64,000 nucleotides of DNA from an uncultured Bacteroides sp. (GTDB lineage Bacteria > Bacteroidota > Bacteroidia > Bacteroidales > Bacteroidaceae). The notes beneath the pieces were generated by a model. That model made no database searches and was not told the DNA's origin. It was given only the letters and a program-made list of their open reading frames with translations. The stretch is from positions 1 through 64,000 of the forward strand of contig CASEYC010000100.1 of NCBI GenBank assembly GCA_949292025.1, read 5' to 3'. The number at the start of each line of letters is the position of its first letter. The first letter of the stretch is position 1. Position numbers and translations under genes: made by a program. Positions 51,153 through 60,235 of this stretch are shown here, in pieces.

Positions 51153-53744
51153 ATGAACAAGCAACAATTAGCCAACAGAATATGGGCCTCGGCCAACAAG
51201 ATGCGCTCCAAGATAGAAGCCAACGAATACAAGGACTATATCCTGGGCCTGATATTCTACAAATTCCTGTCGGACAACGAAGTGAACGAACTCCGCACCA
51301 ACTGCGGATGGACGGACGAGGACCTGAAGACGCTGGTGGAAGACCACGAAGACGAGAATGCCGCCATGATGATACGCTATTGCCAGGACAACATCGGTTA
51401 CTTCATTGAATACAAGAACCTGTTTGGCACCTGGCTGCGGCCGGACGCGGGCTTCAACGTGGCCGAACTGAGCGGCGCGCTGGGCAGCTTCGACCGCCTC
51501 ATCAGCCTCAATTACAAGCACGTGTATGGCAACATCTTCAAGACCTTGCAAGCCGGACTCAGCAAGCTGGGCGAGAATCCCGCCGCGCAGACACGGGCCT
51601 TGAAAGACTTGATCAAGCTGATCAAGGACATCCCCACGGACGGCAGCCAGGACTATGACGTGCTGGGCTATGTCTACGAATACCTCATCAGCAACTTTGC
51701 CGCCAATGCCGGCAAGAAGGCGGGCGAGTTCTACACGCCGCACGAAGTGGCCATGCTGATGTCCGAAATCGTGGCGGAACACCATAAGCATAAAGACAGG
51801 ATAGAAATCTACGACCCCACCAGCGGATCGGGCTCGTTGCTCATCACCATCGGCAAATCCATCGGCCGGCACATCGAAAACAAGAACAAGGTGAAATACT
51901 ACGCGCAGGAACTGAAGGAGAACACCTACAACCTGACCCGCATGAACCTGGTGATGCGCGGCATCAAGCCGGACAATATCGTTACCCGTTGTGCCGACTC
52001 ATTGGATGAAGACTGGCCCTTGCAGAAGGACGGCGGGGACATCGGCAAGCCGCTGTATGTGGATGCCGTCGTCTCCAACCCGCCCTATTCCCAACAATGG
52101 GACGCGAGCGACCGGGAACTGGATGCCCGTTTCAAAGACTATGGCGTGGCACCCAAGAGCAAGGCCGACTATGCCTTCCTGCTCCACGAGCTGCACCACC
52201 TCAAGCCGGACGGCATCCTGACCATCGTCCTGCCGCACGGCGTGCTCTTCCGGGGCGATGCGGGCGAGGACAGCGAAGGCGAAGGCAAGATACGCCGCAA
52301 CCTGATTGAGAAGAACCACATCGACGTCATCATCGGCCTGCCCGCCAACATCTTCTTCGGCACGGGCATACCCACGCTCATCATGGTGCTGAAGCAACAC
52401 CGCGCCGAAGACGACGTGCTGATCATCGATGCCTCGAAAGGTTTCGTCAAGGAAGGCAAGAACAACAAGCTCCGGGCGTGCGACATCAAGCGCATTGCCG
52501 ACACGGTGCGCCTCCGGCAGTCCATCCCCGGATATTCGCGCCGGGTGTCCCGCGATGAAATCCGCCGCAATGGTTACAACCTCAACATCCCGCGCTACGT
52601 GGACTCCGGCGAACCGGCGGAGCGGTATGACATCTACGCCACCATGTTCGGCGGCATCCCCAATGCCGAGATAGAAGACTTGCAAGCCTATTGGGAGGCA
52701 TTGCCCACCTTGCGCCCCGCCCTCTTCCGCGCGGAAGCCGGACGTCCCTACGCCATCCTTCAGACAGACCATACGCAGGACAACATCGAGCAGGACAGCT
52801 CCGTCCGGCAATTCCGCCAGGCGTTTGCCCAAGCGTTCGCCGGTTTTGCCGACACCTTGCACGCCCGGCTCATTGAGGGCATCATGACGGTCAACGAACT
52901 GAAGGAGCAGGACAAGATAGCCGATGACATCTTCCGCCGCCTCCAAGCCGTCCCGCTGGTGGACAAGTATGCGGCCTATCAGGCGTTGGCCGACCATTGG
53001 CCGACCATCGGCAACGACATAGAGACCATCCGCCAAGAGGGCATCGATGCCGTGCGGGTGGTGGAGCCGGCCTACAAATTGCAGAAGAAGGGTGACGAGG
53101 AACTGGAAGTGCCGGACGGAATGAAAGGACGCATCCTGCCCTTCGAGCTGGTGCAACGCGAGAAGTTCCAAGCCGAACTGGAGGCCATCGGCCGCCTGCA
53201 AACCCGCGTGGAGGAAATCAACGGCGAGCTGGACGAGCTGCGCGACGCCCTGACACCCGAAGAGGCGGAGCGGTACCTCGACAGCGAGAAGGACAACGCC
53301 TTCGACAAGAAAACCATCACCACCGATGCCAAGGCAAAAGGCAACGACATCGAGCCGGAAACCCGCACGAAGCTCAAGCAGATCCTCAAGATCTGGGACG
53401 AACAGGCCAAAACCAACAAGCAGATAAAAGCGGACAAGCAGGCCCTCACCGACCGTACCCAGGAAGCCATCGAGCACCTGCCGGACGAGGAAATCCCTCT
53501 CTTCCTGCACAAGAAGTGGATTGACCCGGTTTGCAACGGCATCCACGCCACCCTCACCGCCGTGCTCTCCACGCTGGAAAGCAAGGTGCAGTCGCTCAGC
53601 CAGAAGTATGCCGTCAGCTACCGGCAACTGAACGAGGAGTTAGAACAGGCACAAGCGGAATTGGCCGGACTGGTCGGGGAACTGACTGGGGATGAGTATG
53701 CGATAATGGGGTTGAATGAATTGGTTAAGGGAGGAAAGGAGTGA
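51153..53744 (+). CDS. hsdM: Type I DNA methyltransferase HsdM with long C-terminal extension
   Basis: The 863-residue protein has the N-terminal helical domain (RIWASANKMRSKIEANEYKD), GEFYTPHEVAMLMSEIV, the SAM-binding motif IYDPTSGSGSLLITIG (Asp221) and the catalytic NPPYSQQW (Asn309-Tyr312), which marks an N6-adenine methyltransferase. Usual HsdM is about 500 residues. The extra 300 here include a predicted coiled coil (FQAELEAIGRLQTRVEEING to EAIEHLPDEEIPLFLHKKW). With HsdS it modifies the host's recognition site. It is the first gene of the operon and overlaps hsdS by a few bases. Confidence 0.95.
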   Translation: MNKQQLANRIWASANKMRSKIEANEYKDYILGLIFYKFLSDNEVNELRTNCGWTDEDLKTLVEDHEDENAAMMIRYCQDNIGYFIEYKNLFGTWLRPDAGFNVAELSGALGSFDRLISLNYKHVYGNIFKTLQAGLSKLGENPAAQTRALKDLIKLIKDIPTDGSQDYDVLGYVYEYLISNFAANAGKKAGEFYTPHEVAMLMSEIVAEHHKHKDRIEIYDPTSGSGSLLITIGKSIGRHIENKNKVKYYAQELKENTYNLTRMNLVMRGIKPDNIVTRCADSLDEDWPLQKDGGDIGKPLYVDAVVSNPPYSQQWDASDRELDARFKDYGVAPKSKADYAFLLHELHHLKPDGILTIVLPHGVLFRGDAGEDSEGEGKIRRNLIEKNHIDVIIGLPANIFFGTGIPTLIMVLKQHRAEDDVLIIDASKGFVKEGKNNKLRACDIKRIADTVRLRQSIPGYSRRVSRDEIRRNGYNLNIPRYVDSGEPAERYDIYATMFGGIPNAEIEDLQAYWEALPTLRPALFRAEAGRPYAILQTDHTQDNIEQDSSVRQFRQAFAQAFAGFADTLHARLIEGIMTVNELKEQDKIADDIFRRLQAVPLVDKYAAYQALADHWPTIGNDIETIRQEGIDAVRVVEPAYKLQKKGDEELEVPDGMKGRILPFELVQREKFQAELEAIGRLQTRVEEINGELDELRDALTPEEAERYLDSEKDNAFDKKTITTDAKAKGNDIEPETRTKLKQILKIWDEQAKTNKQIKADKQALTDRTQEAIEHLPDEEIPLFLHKKWIDPVCNGIHATLTAVLSTLESKVQSLSQKYAVSYRQLNEELEQAQAELAGLVGELTGDEYAIMGLNELVKGGKE

Positions 53745-53749
53745 GGATT

Positions 53750-54922
53750 ATGAAAGAACCGAAGATTAGATTTATAAAAAGTTCCTCCTTTTTGAGGAAA
53801 CAATTAAAGGATATTGCGATAATCAATCCTAAATGTTCACTTCCCGAAATTTTCGAATATGTTGATTTAGAATCTGTAATTGGAACAGAGATGAAAAATC
53901 ATAGAACAGAAAAGAAAGGGAGTGCACCTTCTCGCGCTCAGAGATTGGCTCAAAAAGGAGATATTTTTTTTCAAACTGTTCGCCCATATCAACAAAATAA
54001 TTATTACTTCGATTTAGACGCAAACAACTTCGTTTTTTCAACAGGTTATGCACAAATATGTTCCAAGGTAAATCCTAAATATCTTTTTACTATTCTTCAA
54101 CAAAGCAGTTTTCTCGACCAAGTCTTAGAGAACTGCACGGGAACAAGCTATCCAGCTATCGCGCCATCTGCATTATCAAATTTATATCTCAACGTTTGTG
54201 TGGACCCAAATGAGCAGAACCTCATCGCCTCCTATTTCCAGTTCTTGGACACCCTCATCCAAGCCACCTCCAAGCAACTTGCCTCCTTAAAACAAATCAA
54301 GGCGGCAAGCCTCCAATCCATGTTTCCGCAAAAGGGGGAGACGAAACCGAGGGTGAGGTTTAAGGGGTTTGAAGAAGAATGGATGACAGAAAAATTAGGT
54401 AGCCTGTTTCTTGAACGAAATGAAAGCAACATTTATGGAGAAATGCTGTCTGTCACTATGAATAATGGCATTATAAAAGCTGCTGACAACGGACGATTCG
54501 ATAATTCCAATAAAGATAAATCACATTATAAAGTTGTCAAAATTGGCGATATTGCTTATAATTCAATGCGTATGTGGCAAGGAGCAAGTGGATGTTCTCC
54601 CTATGATGGCATTGTAAGCCCTGCTTATACAGTCATCATTCCTCGAAATGGAATCAATTCGTTATTCTTCGCTTACCATTTTAAGACTATAGAAACAATT
54701 AAAAAATTCAGATTGAATTCCCAAGGACTAACTACTGATACTTGGAATTTAAAATATCCTGCATTTAGCCTAATTGAAGTCTTATATCCTTCAAGTCTGG
54801 ATGAGCAACAAAAAATTGCCTCCTACTTCCTCAACCTCGACCGTCAAATCACCCTCCAAACCCGCCGTCTGGAGAAGTTGAAGCAAATCAAGGCCGCGTG
54901 CTTGGACAAGATGTTTGTGTAA
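53750..54922 (+). CDS. hsdS: Type I specificity subunit HsdS
   Basis: The protein (about 390 residues) has two target-recognition domains separated and closed by similar helical spacers: EQNLIASYFQFLDTLIQATS with SLKQIKAASLQSMFPQKG, and EQQKIASYFLNLDRQITLQT with KLKQIKAACLDKMF. The TRD-coding parts (about 53750-54190 and 54370-54800) are visibly AT-rich, while the spacers match the GC-rich neighbours, as expected for swapped recognition domains. It directs HsdM and HsdR to a bipartite site that cannot be predicted from sequence. A GTG at 53741 overlapping the hsdM stop is an alternative start. Confidence 0.93.
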   Translation: MKEPKIRFIKSSSFLRKQLKDIAIINPKCSLPEIFEYVDLESVIGTEMKNHRTEKKGSAPSRAQRLAQKGDIFFQTVRPYQQNNYYFDLDANNFVFSTGYAQICSKVNPKYLFTILQQSSFLDQVLENCTGTSYPAIAPSALSNLYLNVCVDPNEQNLIASYFQFLDTLIQATSKQLASLKQIKAASLQSMFPQKGETKPRVRFKGFEEEWMTEKLGSLFLERNESNIYGEMLSVTMNNGIIKAADNGRFDNSNKDKSHYKVVKIGDIAYNSMRMWQGASGCSPYDGIVSPAYTVIIPRNGINSLFFAYHFKTIETIKKFRLNSQGLTTDTWNLKYPAFSLIEVLYPSSLDEQQKIASYFLNLDRQITLQTRRLEKLKQIKAACLDKMFV

Positions 54923-55839
54923 TGGACGAAAAGAACAATGGCATTATGGACGAGAAGAATAAACAGCCCAAGAAATCCATACGTTTCTTCAATGACCGAG
55001 AAGTACGAGCCGTATGGGATGACGAAAACAAATGTTGGTGGTTTTCGGCTACAGACATAGTCCGCGCCATCAACAACGAGCCGGATTATACGAAAGCCGG
55101 AAACTACTGGCGATGGCTGAAACGGAAGTTGAAGCAAGAAGGCATTCAACTCGTGAGTACCACTCACGGGTTCAAATTCGAAGCACCAGATGGGAAACTC
55201 CGTGTCGCAGATGTGCTGAACAGTGGAGAGGTTGCCCTATTGGCCAAGCATTACCCCAATAATAGGGCCAACGGGTTCCTTGACTGGTTCACCTATAGCG
55301 ACAACACACTGGACGGACAAAGCCGGAAAAAAGCCTATCAATTGTATGAAAGCGGCCTGCTACGTAGCCTTGAGCCTGGCAGCTTAAGATGTTTGCAGCA
55401 GATTCATGCCTATATCTTTGGCGGATTGTATGACTTCGCCGGACAAATACGTACCAAGAACATCGCAAAAGGCGGATTCACTTTTGCCAACTGCCTGCAT
55501 TTTCCCGAAACACTGCAAGTCATTGAGCGTATGCCGGAAACCTCTTTCGATGAGATTTTAGACAAGTATGTCGAGATGAATGTGGCCCATCCTTTCATGG
55601 AAGGGAATGGCCGTGCCACTCGCATTTGGCTCGACCTGATGCTTAAACGCTCACTCAAGCGGTGTGTAGACTGGAGCCAGATAGACAAAAAGGAGTATCT
55701 GACAGCCATGCGAGAAAGCGTAATGGACAGTACTCATATCAGAGCCTTGGTGAAATCCGCCCTGACCACCAAGATTGATGACCGCGAAATGTTTATGAAG
55801 GGCATAGACTACTCTTACTACTACGAACAAAACGATTAA
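54922..55839 (+). CDS. Bro-N and Fic domain fusion protein
   Basis: The 305-residue protein starts at an ATG sharing its A with the hsdS stop (TAATG), a sign of translational coupling. Residues 15-120 resemble the Bro-N/KilA domain of phage antirepressors (VRAVWDDENKCWWFSATDIV, NYWRWLKRKLKQEGIQLVST). From about 145, RSLEPGSLRCLQQIHAYIFG, LYDFAGQIRTKNIAKGGFTF and the catalytic HPFMEGNGRATR (His223-Arg234) form a complete Fic domain, which transfers AMP or a similar group to target proteins. No (S/T)xxxE(G/N) inhibitory motif was recognised. Its place between hsdS and hsdR suggests a role tied to restriction, such as a back-up toxin. Confidence 0.88.
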   Translation: MDEKNNGIMDEKNKQPKKSIRFFNDREVRAVWDDENKCWWFSATDIVRAINNEPDYTKAGNYWRWLKRKLKQEGIQLVSTTHGFKFEAPDGKLRVADVLNSGEVALLAKHYPNNRANGFLDWFTYSDNTLDGQSRKKAYQLYESGLLRSLEPGSLRCLQQIHAYIFGGLYDFAGQIRTKNIAKGGFTFANCLHFPETLQVIERMPETSFDEILDKYVEMNVAHPFMEGNGRATRIWLDLMLKRSLKRCVDWSQIDKKEYLTAMRESVMDSTHIRALVKSALTTKIDDREMFMKGIDYSYYYEQND

Positions 55840-55852
55840 CGCAAGAAGCCTT

Positions 55853-58800
55853 ATGAACAACCTCCCATACTTCGTCAAAGAAAGCCAGTTTGAACAAGCC
55901 TTGGTGGACCTGCTTCCGCACCACGGCTGGGAAAAGGATGTACTGGTGCAGCCCACGGAAGAAGACCTGATACGGAACTGGGCGAACATCCTGTATGACA
56001 ACAACCGCGACATCAACAAGCTGGGCGACTATCCGCTCACTGCGGGCGAGATGCGCCAAATCATGGACCAGGTAAACCTGTGCGACAGCCCCTATGCCAC
56101 CAACAACCTGATCAACGGAGGCCAGGTGTGCATCAAGCGCGACAACCCCGCCGATGTGCACAACTGCGGCAAGGAGGTCTACCTGAAGCTGTTCGACGCC
56201 CGCGAAATCAGCGCAGGGCAAAGCCGCTACCAGATAGCCCGTCAGCCCCGCTTCAAGGCTTCGCATCCACTGGGCGGCGACCGGCGGGGCGACGTGATGC
56301 TGCTCATCAACGGCATGCCGGTAATCCACATCGAGCTGAAACGCTCGAAGGCGGACGTCAGCCAGGCCACCTTCCAAATCAAACGTTATACCCACGAAGG
56401 CGTGTTCGGCAACGGCATCTTCAAGCTGGTACAGATTTTCGTGGCCATGACGCCGGAAGAGACTCTCTACTTTGCCAACCCGGGCAAAGAAGAAAACTTC
56501 AAACCGGAGTACTACTTCCATTGGGCCGACTTCAACAACACCATCGTCCGGGACTGGCGGCGCATCGTGTCGGACCTGCTCAGCATCCCCATGGCCCACC
56601 AGCTCATCGGCTACTACACCATCGCCGACGACAAGGACAAGACGCTGAAGGTGCTGCGCAGCTACCAGTACTTCGCGGCCAGCAAAATCAGCGACGTCAC
56701 CCACAAGACCAACTGGGACACCCACCAGCACCGGGGTGGCTACGTGTGGCATACCACCGGCTCGGGCAAGACAATGACCAGCTTCAAGTCCGCCCAGCTG
56801 ATAGCCAACTCCGGCGATGCCGACAAGGTGGTGTTCCTGCTGGACCGCATCGAGCTGAGCGTGCAGTCGCTGGACGAATACCGGGGCTTTGCCGGCGAGG
56901 ACGAGACCATACAGGACACACAGAACACGGCCATCCTGCTGAGCAAGCTGAAAAGCACCGACCCGGACGACCGCCTGATAGTGACCTCCATCCAGAAAAT
57001 GGCCAACATCAAGCCGGGAGGCGACATCGCACAGGCCGACATCGACCAGATAGGACGCAAACGCCTGGTGTTCATCATCGACGAATGCCACCGCAGCACG
57101 TTCGGCGAGATGCTGCTGGGCATCAAGAACACTTTCCGCCGCGCCCTGCTCTTCGGCTTCACCGGGACGCCCGTCTTCAAGGAAAACGCCAAGCATGAAA
57201 TCATGACGGAAACCATCTTTGGCGACCAATTGCACAAATACACCATCGCCAATGCCATCCCCGACCACAACGTACTGGGCTTCGACCTGTACATGGAGCA
57301 GACGTATGACGAGAACGAACTGCGCGAAAAGGCGGCCTTCGCCCGGCTGGGCGTCAAGCGCATCGAGGAGATAGAGAACGACGAGGAGAAGATGGCCGTC
57401 TACAACCGGTTCGTCCACGAACTGAAGATGCCGGACACGTACGAGGAGGACGGCGAAACCCTGCACGGTATCGAGCATTACCTGCCCAAAGACCTGTATC
57501 AGCAGCCCGTCCACCACCAAGCCGTGGCTGCCGACATCGCCGGCAAACGGGACAAGCTGAGCAAGCAGGGGAAATTCCACGCCATCCTGGCCACCAAGAA
57601 CATCCCCGAAGCCATCGCTTACTACCGCATCTTCAAGGACCAATATCCGTCCCTGAACGTGGCGGCGGTGTTCGACAACAACATCGACAACTCCGACGGC
57701 GGCATCATCAAGGAGGATGCGCTGCTCGAAATGCTGAAAGACTACAACGAGAAATACGGCACGACCTTCCAGCTCTCCACCTACGCCAAGTACAAGAAAG
57801 ACGTGGCCAAACGCCTGGCGCACAAGAAGCCGTACCTCAACATCGAGCACGACCACGACCAACAGATAGACCTGCTAATCGTCGTCTCGCAGATGCTGAC
57901 CGGCTATGACTCCAAGTGGGTGAACACGCTGTATGTAGACAAGCTGATGAAGTACGTGGACATCATCCAGTCCTTCTCGCGCACCAACCGCCTGTTTGGT
58001 CCGGACAAACCTTTCGGCATCATCCACTACTACACCTTCCCCCACACCATGGAGCAGAACATCAACGCGGCGCTGGATGTGTATGTGGACCAACCCTTGG
58101 GTGTCTTTGTGGACAAACTGGAAGGCAACCTGACGAGCATCAACCAGAAGTTCCTGCACATCAGGGACATCTTCCGGGCAAACCAGATCGAGCACTTCAA
58201 GAAGCTGCCCGAATCCCGGGAGGACCGGAACATGTTTGCCAAGGACTTCAGCCAGATGACACACTTGCTGGAAGCAGCGAAGTTGCAGGGATTCGCTTGG
58301 GAACAACGGGACTATGAGTTCCAACATGGCGACACCTATACTTACGTGCAAATGGAACTGGACGAACAGACGTATCTCGTCCTACTGCAACGATACCGGG
58401 AACTGTTTGAGAATAGGAACAGCAGCCGGAACGAACCCGATGACTTCGACTATCCGATAGACACCTATATCACCGAAACCGGTGCCGGGACGATTGATGC
58501 GGAGTATATCAACTCCAAGTTCGTGAAGTTCATCAAGAACCTCTATATGTCCGGGCCGGGCAGCGAATTGACCCATGAGGCGTTCAAGGAGCTGCACAAC
58601 ACCTTTGCCTCGCTTTCGCAGAAGGACCAGCGCACGGCCATGATCATCTTGCACGACCTGCAGAGCGGCGACCTGCATTTGTCGCCCGGAAAGACCATCC
58701 ATGACTATATCGCCGAGTATCAATTCCGCGAACTGCACAAGCAAGTGATGATTCTGGCCGAAGGCACAGGCATCAACGCCAGCCAGTTGGAACATATCCT

Positions 58801-60157
58801 CAGCAGAAATGTGACGGAACAGAACCTGAATGAGTTCAGCCAGTTTGACAACCTGAAGCTGACGCTGAACATGGGCAAGACCCGCGAATTTCTCTCCAAA
58901 GTGGAAAGAACGGACATCCCGCCCCGGCTGGTAATCCCCAAGGCAGACAAGCTGCTGCGCGACTTCATCCTGGACAGCAGCAACCGGGAACGCATACTGA
59001 AGGCGTATCTGGGCACGGAAGAAGGCTATGCGACGGAAGAAGTGGAAACAGCCCCAAGCGAAGACACGTCCACCCAAGTGCAGGCTACAAATCATACCCT
59101 TATAAAGAAACACATCCGCGACATCCTGGCCACCACATTGTCCGGCGTCCTGCCCCGGATGCGTTCGCTGGACGAAATCCTCGACAGCGTGTTCTATGTG
59201 ATAGACACCCCGTCCATTGATTCGCTGGACAGCGTAGGTATGTTCATCCAGCGGGCATTTGCGAATCTTTACGGCAAGAAAGCGACCATCGTGGATAAAT
59301 TCGTGGCATTCACCCTGCTGGTAACCAAGTTTGAAGCCTATCTGAAAAAGCTGTATTACCTGATGACGGGACATGAGGTACCGCCTCAGAATGAAGGAGA
59401 AGAAGTGACCTGGAAGAACGTAATCCACGCGCACAAAAGCTTGTGGTATCTGAAGTCCAGTACCGAAGAAGGGAAACAACAGCTCTACCAATACCTGATG
59501 CTGGTCAAAGGGTGGAGAAACAGCGAATCGCACATTTCGCCGACTGCCTCCGAGCAGGAAGTAGACGCAGCCATCCGCATCATCATTACCATGTACTTCT
59601 ATGCCACCGGATCATCCATTACAGACTTGGAAATGAACGGGCATAACCTCGAAAGACAAGCTATAGCCATGGCTGAAAACGATGCTGACCATACCAGACG
59701 AATCGTCTCGATGTACCCACCCCGGAAAACAAACCAAGAGGTAGACGCCATTGCCGCCGATGCCCCCATCAGCGGCAACCTACCGGAAGAAGAGCGCATC
59801 ACCATTCTCAAGAAGAGCCTCGTCAAGTTCGTAGGCTACGACCCGAGGAAGTCGCCCCTCGGCAAACAACGGAACTGGATAGCCATCTACCGAGTGGCTG
59901 CAGACCTGGGATTGACCATTGACGGAGACTTTGCCTATTTCAAAAGAATCATCGACCAAATGCAGATTGCCCATTTGCCCACTGCCCTCAAGACAGACTT
60001 CCTGGAGAAATCCATCAAAGGAGTCTATGCCCGGAATCTAATGGATTGGTCTCGCGAAGATTTCACCGACAGGAACCCGACTGGATTCAAAGAAGTGAAA
60101 AGCTGTGCGGACTCTTTTTGGAAAGTCACCGTCGAGACCATGAACCAACGGCATTGA
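55853..60157 (+). CDS. hsdR: Type I restriction subunit HsdR with a HEPN-like C-terminal extension
   Basis: The 1,434-residue protein has the nuclease motif RGDVMLLINGMPVIHIELKR (Asp147, Glu161, Lys163) and a helicase with WHTTGSGKTMTS (Lys306), IIDECHRS (Asp410), FTGTPVF and SQMLTGYDSKWVNTLYVDKL. Usual HsdR proteins are about 1,000-1,050 residues. The additional 380 contain VDKFVAFTLLVTKFEAYLKK and LVKGWRNSESHISPTASEQE. RNSESH (Arg1222 to His1227) is the R-polar-x3-H signature of HEPN RNases. A further 110-residue module ends the protein. The nuclease/translocase cuts unmodified DNA; the tail may add RNA cleavage. The gene starts 13 bp after fic. Confidence 0.93.
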   Translation: MNNLPYFVKESQFEQALVDLLPHHGWEKDVLVQPTEEDLIRNWANILYDNNRDINKLGDYPLTAGEMRQIMDQVNLCDSPYATNNLINGGQVCIKRDNPADVHNCGKEVYLKLFDAREISAGQSRYQIARQPRFKASHPLGGDRRGDVMLLINGMPVIHIELKRSKADVSQATFQIKRYTHEGVFGNGIFKLVQIFVAMTPEETLYFANPGKEENFKPEYYFHWADFNNTIVRDWRRIVSDLLSIPMAHQLIGYYTIADDKDKTLKVLRSYQYFAASKISDVTHKTNWDTHQHRGGYVWHTTGSGKTMTSFKSAQLIANSGDADKVVFLLDRIELSVQSLDEYRGFAGEDETIQDTQNTAILLSKLKSTDPDDRLIVTSIQKMANIKPGGDIAQADIDQIGRKRLVFIIDECHRSTFGEMLLGIKNTFRRALLFGFTGTPVFKENAKHEIMTETIFGDQLHKYTIANAIPDHNVLGFDLYMEQTYDENELREKAAFARLGVKRIEEIENDEEKMAVYNRFVHELKMPDTYEEDGETLHGIEHYLPKDLYQQPVHHQAVAADIAGKRDKLSKQGKFHAILATKNIPEAIAYYRIFKDQYPSLNVAAVFDNNIDNSDGGIIKEDALLEMLKDYNEKYGTTFQLSTYAKYKKDVAKRLAHKKPYLNIEHDHDQQIDLLIVVSQMLTGYDSKWVNTLYVDKLMKYVDIIQSFSRTNRLFGPDKPFGIIHYYTFPHTMEQNINAALDVYVDQPLGVFVDKLEGNLTSINQKFLHIRDIFRANQIEHFKKLPESREDRNMFAKDFSQMTHLLEAAKLQGFAWEQRDYEFQHGDTYTYVQMELDEQTYLVLLQRYRELFENRNSSRNEPDDFDYPIDTYITETGAGTIDAEYINSKFVKFIKNLYMSGPGSELTHEAFKELHNTFASLSQKDQRTAMIILHDLQSGDLHLSPGKTIHDYIAEYQFRELHKQVMILAEGTGINASQLEHILSRNVTEQNLNEFSQFDNLKLTLNMGKTREFLSKVERTDIPPRLVIPKADKLLRDFILDSSNRERILKAYLGTEEGYATEEVETAPSEDTSTQVQATNHTLIKKHIRDILATTLSGVLPRMRSLDEILDSVFYVIDTPSIDSLDSVGMFIQRAFANLYGKKATIVDKFVAFTLLVTKFEAYLKKLYYLMTGHEVPPQNEGEEVTWKNVIHAHKSLWYLKSSTEEGKQQLYQYLMLVKGWRNSESHISPTASEQEVDAAIRIIITMYFYATGSSITDLEMNGHNLERQAIAMAENDADHTRRIVSMYPPRKTNQEVDAIAADAPISGNLPEEERITILKKSLVKFVGYDPRKSPLGKQRNWIAIYRVAADLGLTIDGDFAYFKRIIDQMQIAHLPTALKTDFLEKSIKGVYARNLMDWSREDFTDRNPTGFKEVKSCADSFWKVTVETMNQRH

Positions 60158-60179
60158 TTCTTTTTTCTCCAGCCTATCC

Positions 60180-60210
60180 TTGGGTAAGAAAGTTTCTTTG
60201 CGTACCTTTG
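60180..60210 (+). promoter_or_regulatory. Promoter of the DPP-IV gene
   Basis: TTG at 60180-60182 and TACCTTTG at 60203-60210, spaced 20 bp, 25 bp before the ATG at 60236. Confidence 0.65.
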
Positions 60211-60235
60211 CCACCTATAAAAAACTATCGACCTT

